A DNA stretch of 16,835 bases from Baffinella frigidus (lineage: Eukaryota > Cryptophyceae > Cryptomonadales > Baffinellaceae), in assembly GCA_026770585.1 (NCBI GenBank), contig MU646595.1:290840-307674 (forward strand). The letters run 5' to 3'. The position numbers were made by a program, and so were the translations under genes. This document shows, piece by piece, positions 16,285 to 16,835 of this stretch. A model generated the notes under the pieces. It did not search any database and was not told where the DNA came from. It saw only the letters and a list, made by a program, of their open reading frames with translations. Positions within the stretch are counted from its first letter, which is position 1; each line of letters begins with the position of its first letter.

Positions 16285-16835
<551 letters not shown>

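Overview
This window is eukaryotic nuclear DNA, probably from an alga or other protist. It has multi-exon genes with GT-AG introns, TTTAGGG-type telomere-like repeats, long microsatellites and hairpin MITE-like elements. It has no bacterial gene layout, and the longest uninterrupted ORFs are mostly repeat shadows. The species cannot be named from the sequence. The window begins in a poly-G run (1-25) and ends in a 110-base poly-C run (16726-16835).

All convincing coding sequence is on the minus strand, in small exons that join in phase. Gene 1 (about 16191 down to the stop at 7370) is an ABC1/ADCK (UbiB-family) atypical kinase, closest in motif pattern to ADCK2. I could place 13 exons by hand. 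Exons 2-13 join without a frame break and carry the KxGQ-like segment, the GSGCIAQ loop, the VAIK lysine, HGDLHPGN, the LDAG metal-binding segment and the IESNFASV...MVLEG...LDPNL C-terminus. The 5' end is not resolved. Gene 2 (ATG at 5685 down to about 2349, possibly 2142) is a seven- or eight-exon gene with a GGGPGSD motif, a DFEP-GW segment and an FSFVLVEN segment, interpreted as an S-adenosylmethionine-dependent methyltransferase-like protein. A possible 3' exon of a third coding unit, or a far 3' exon of gene 2, lies at 404-684. No joint pathway between the genes can be inferred from the sequence.

Layout from left to right: poly-G; a possible terminal exon (404-684); a heptamer minisatellite (1078-1190); an approximately 80-bp satellite array (1245-1925) interrupted by a small MITE; gene 2 (2142-5685); a 22-bp perfect inverted repeat just upstream of its ATG; a degraded ORF region (5757-6575); four MITE-like foldback elements (6630-7319); gene 1 (7370-16191), whose introns are full of GGGTTTN heptamers, (AT)n, (GAA)n and partial copies of its own exons; then unassigned sequence with short repeats and hairpins up to the poly-C.

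The most striking feature is that many introns contain one to three degenerate copies of the neighbouring exon edge plus adjacent intron. Copies of an exon's 5' (acceptor) part always lie upstream of it, and copies of its 3' (donor) part always lie downstream. This is seen around gene 1 exons 3, 6, 8, 9, 10, 11 and 12, around gene 2 exon 6 and beside the 404-684 exon. It looks like repeated tandem duplication across splice junctions, a way of lengthening introns while keeping one usable junction.
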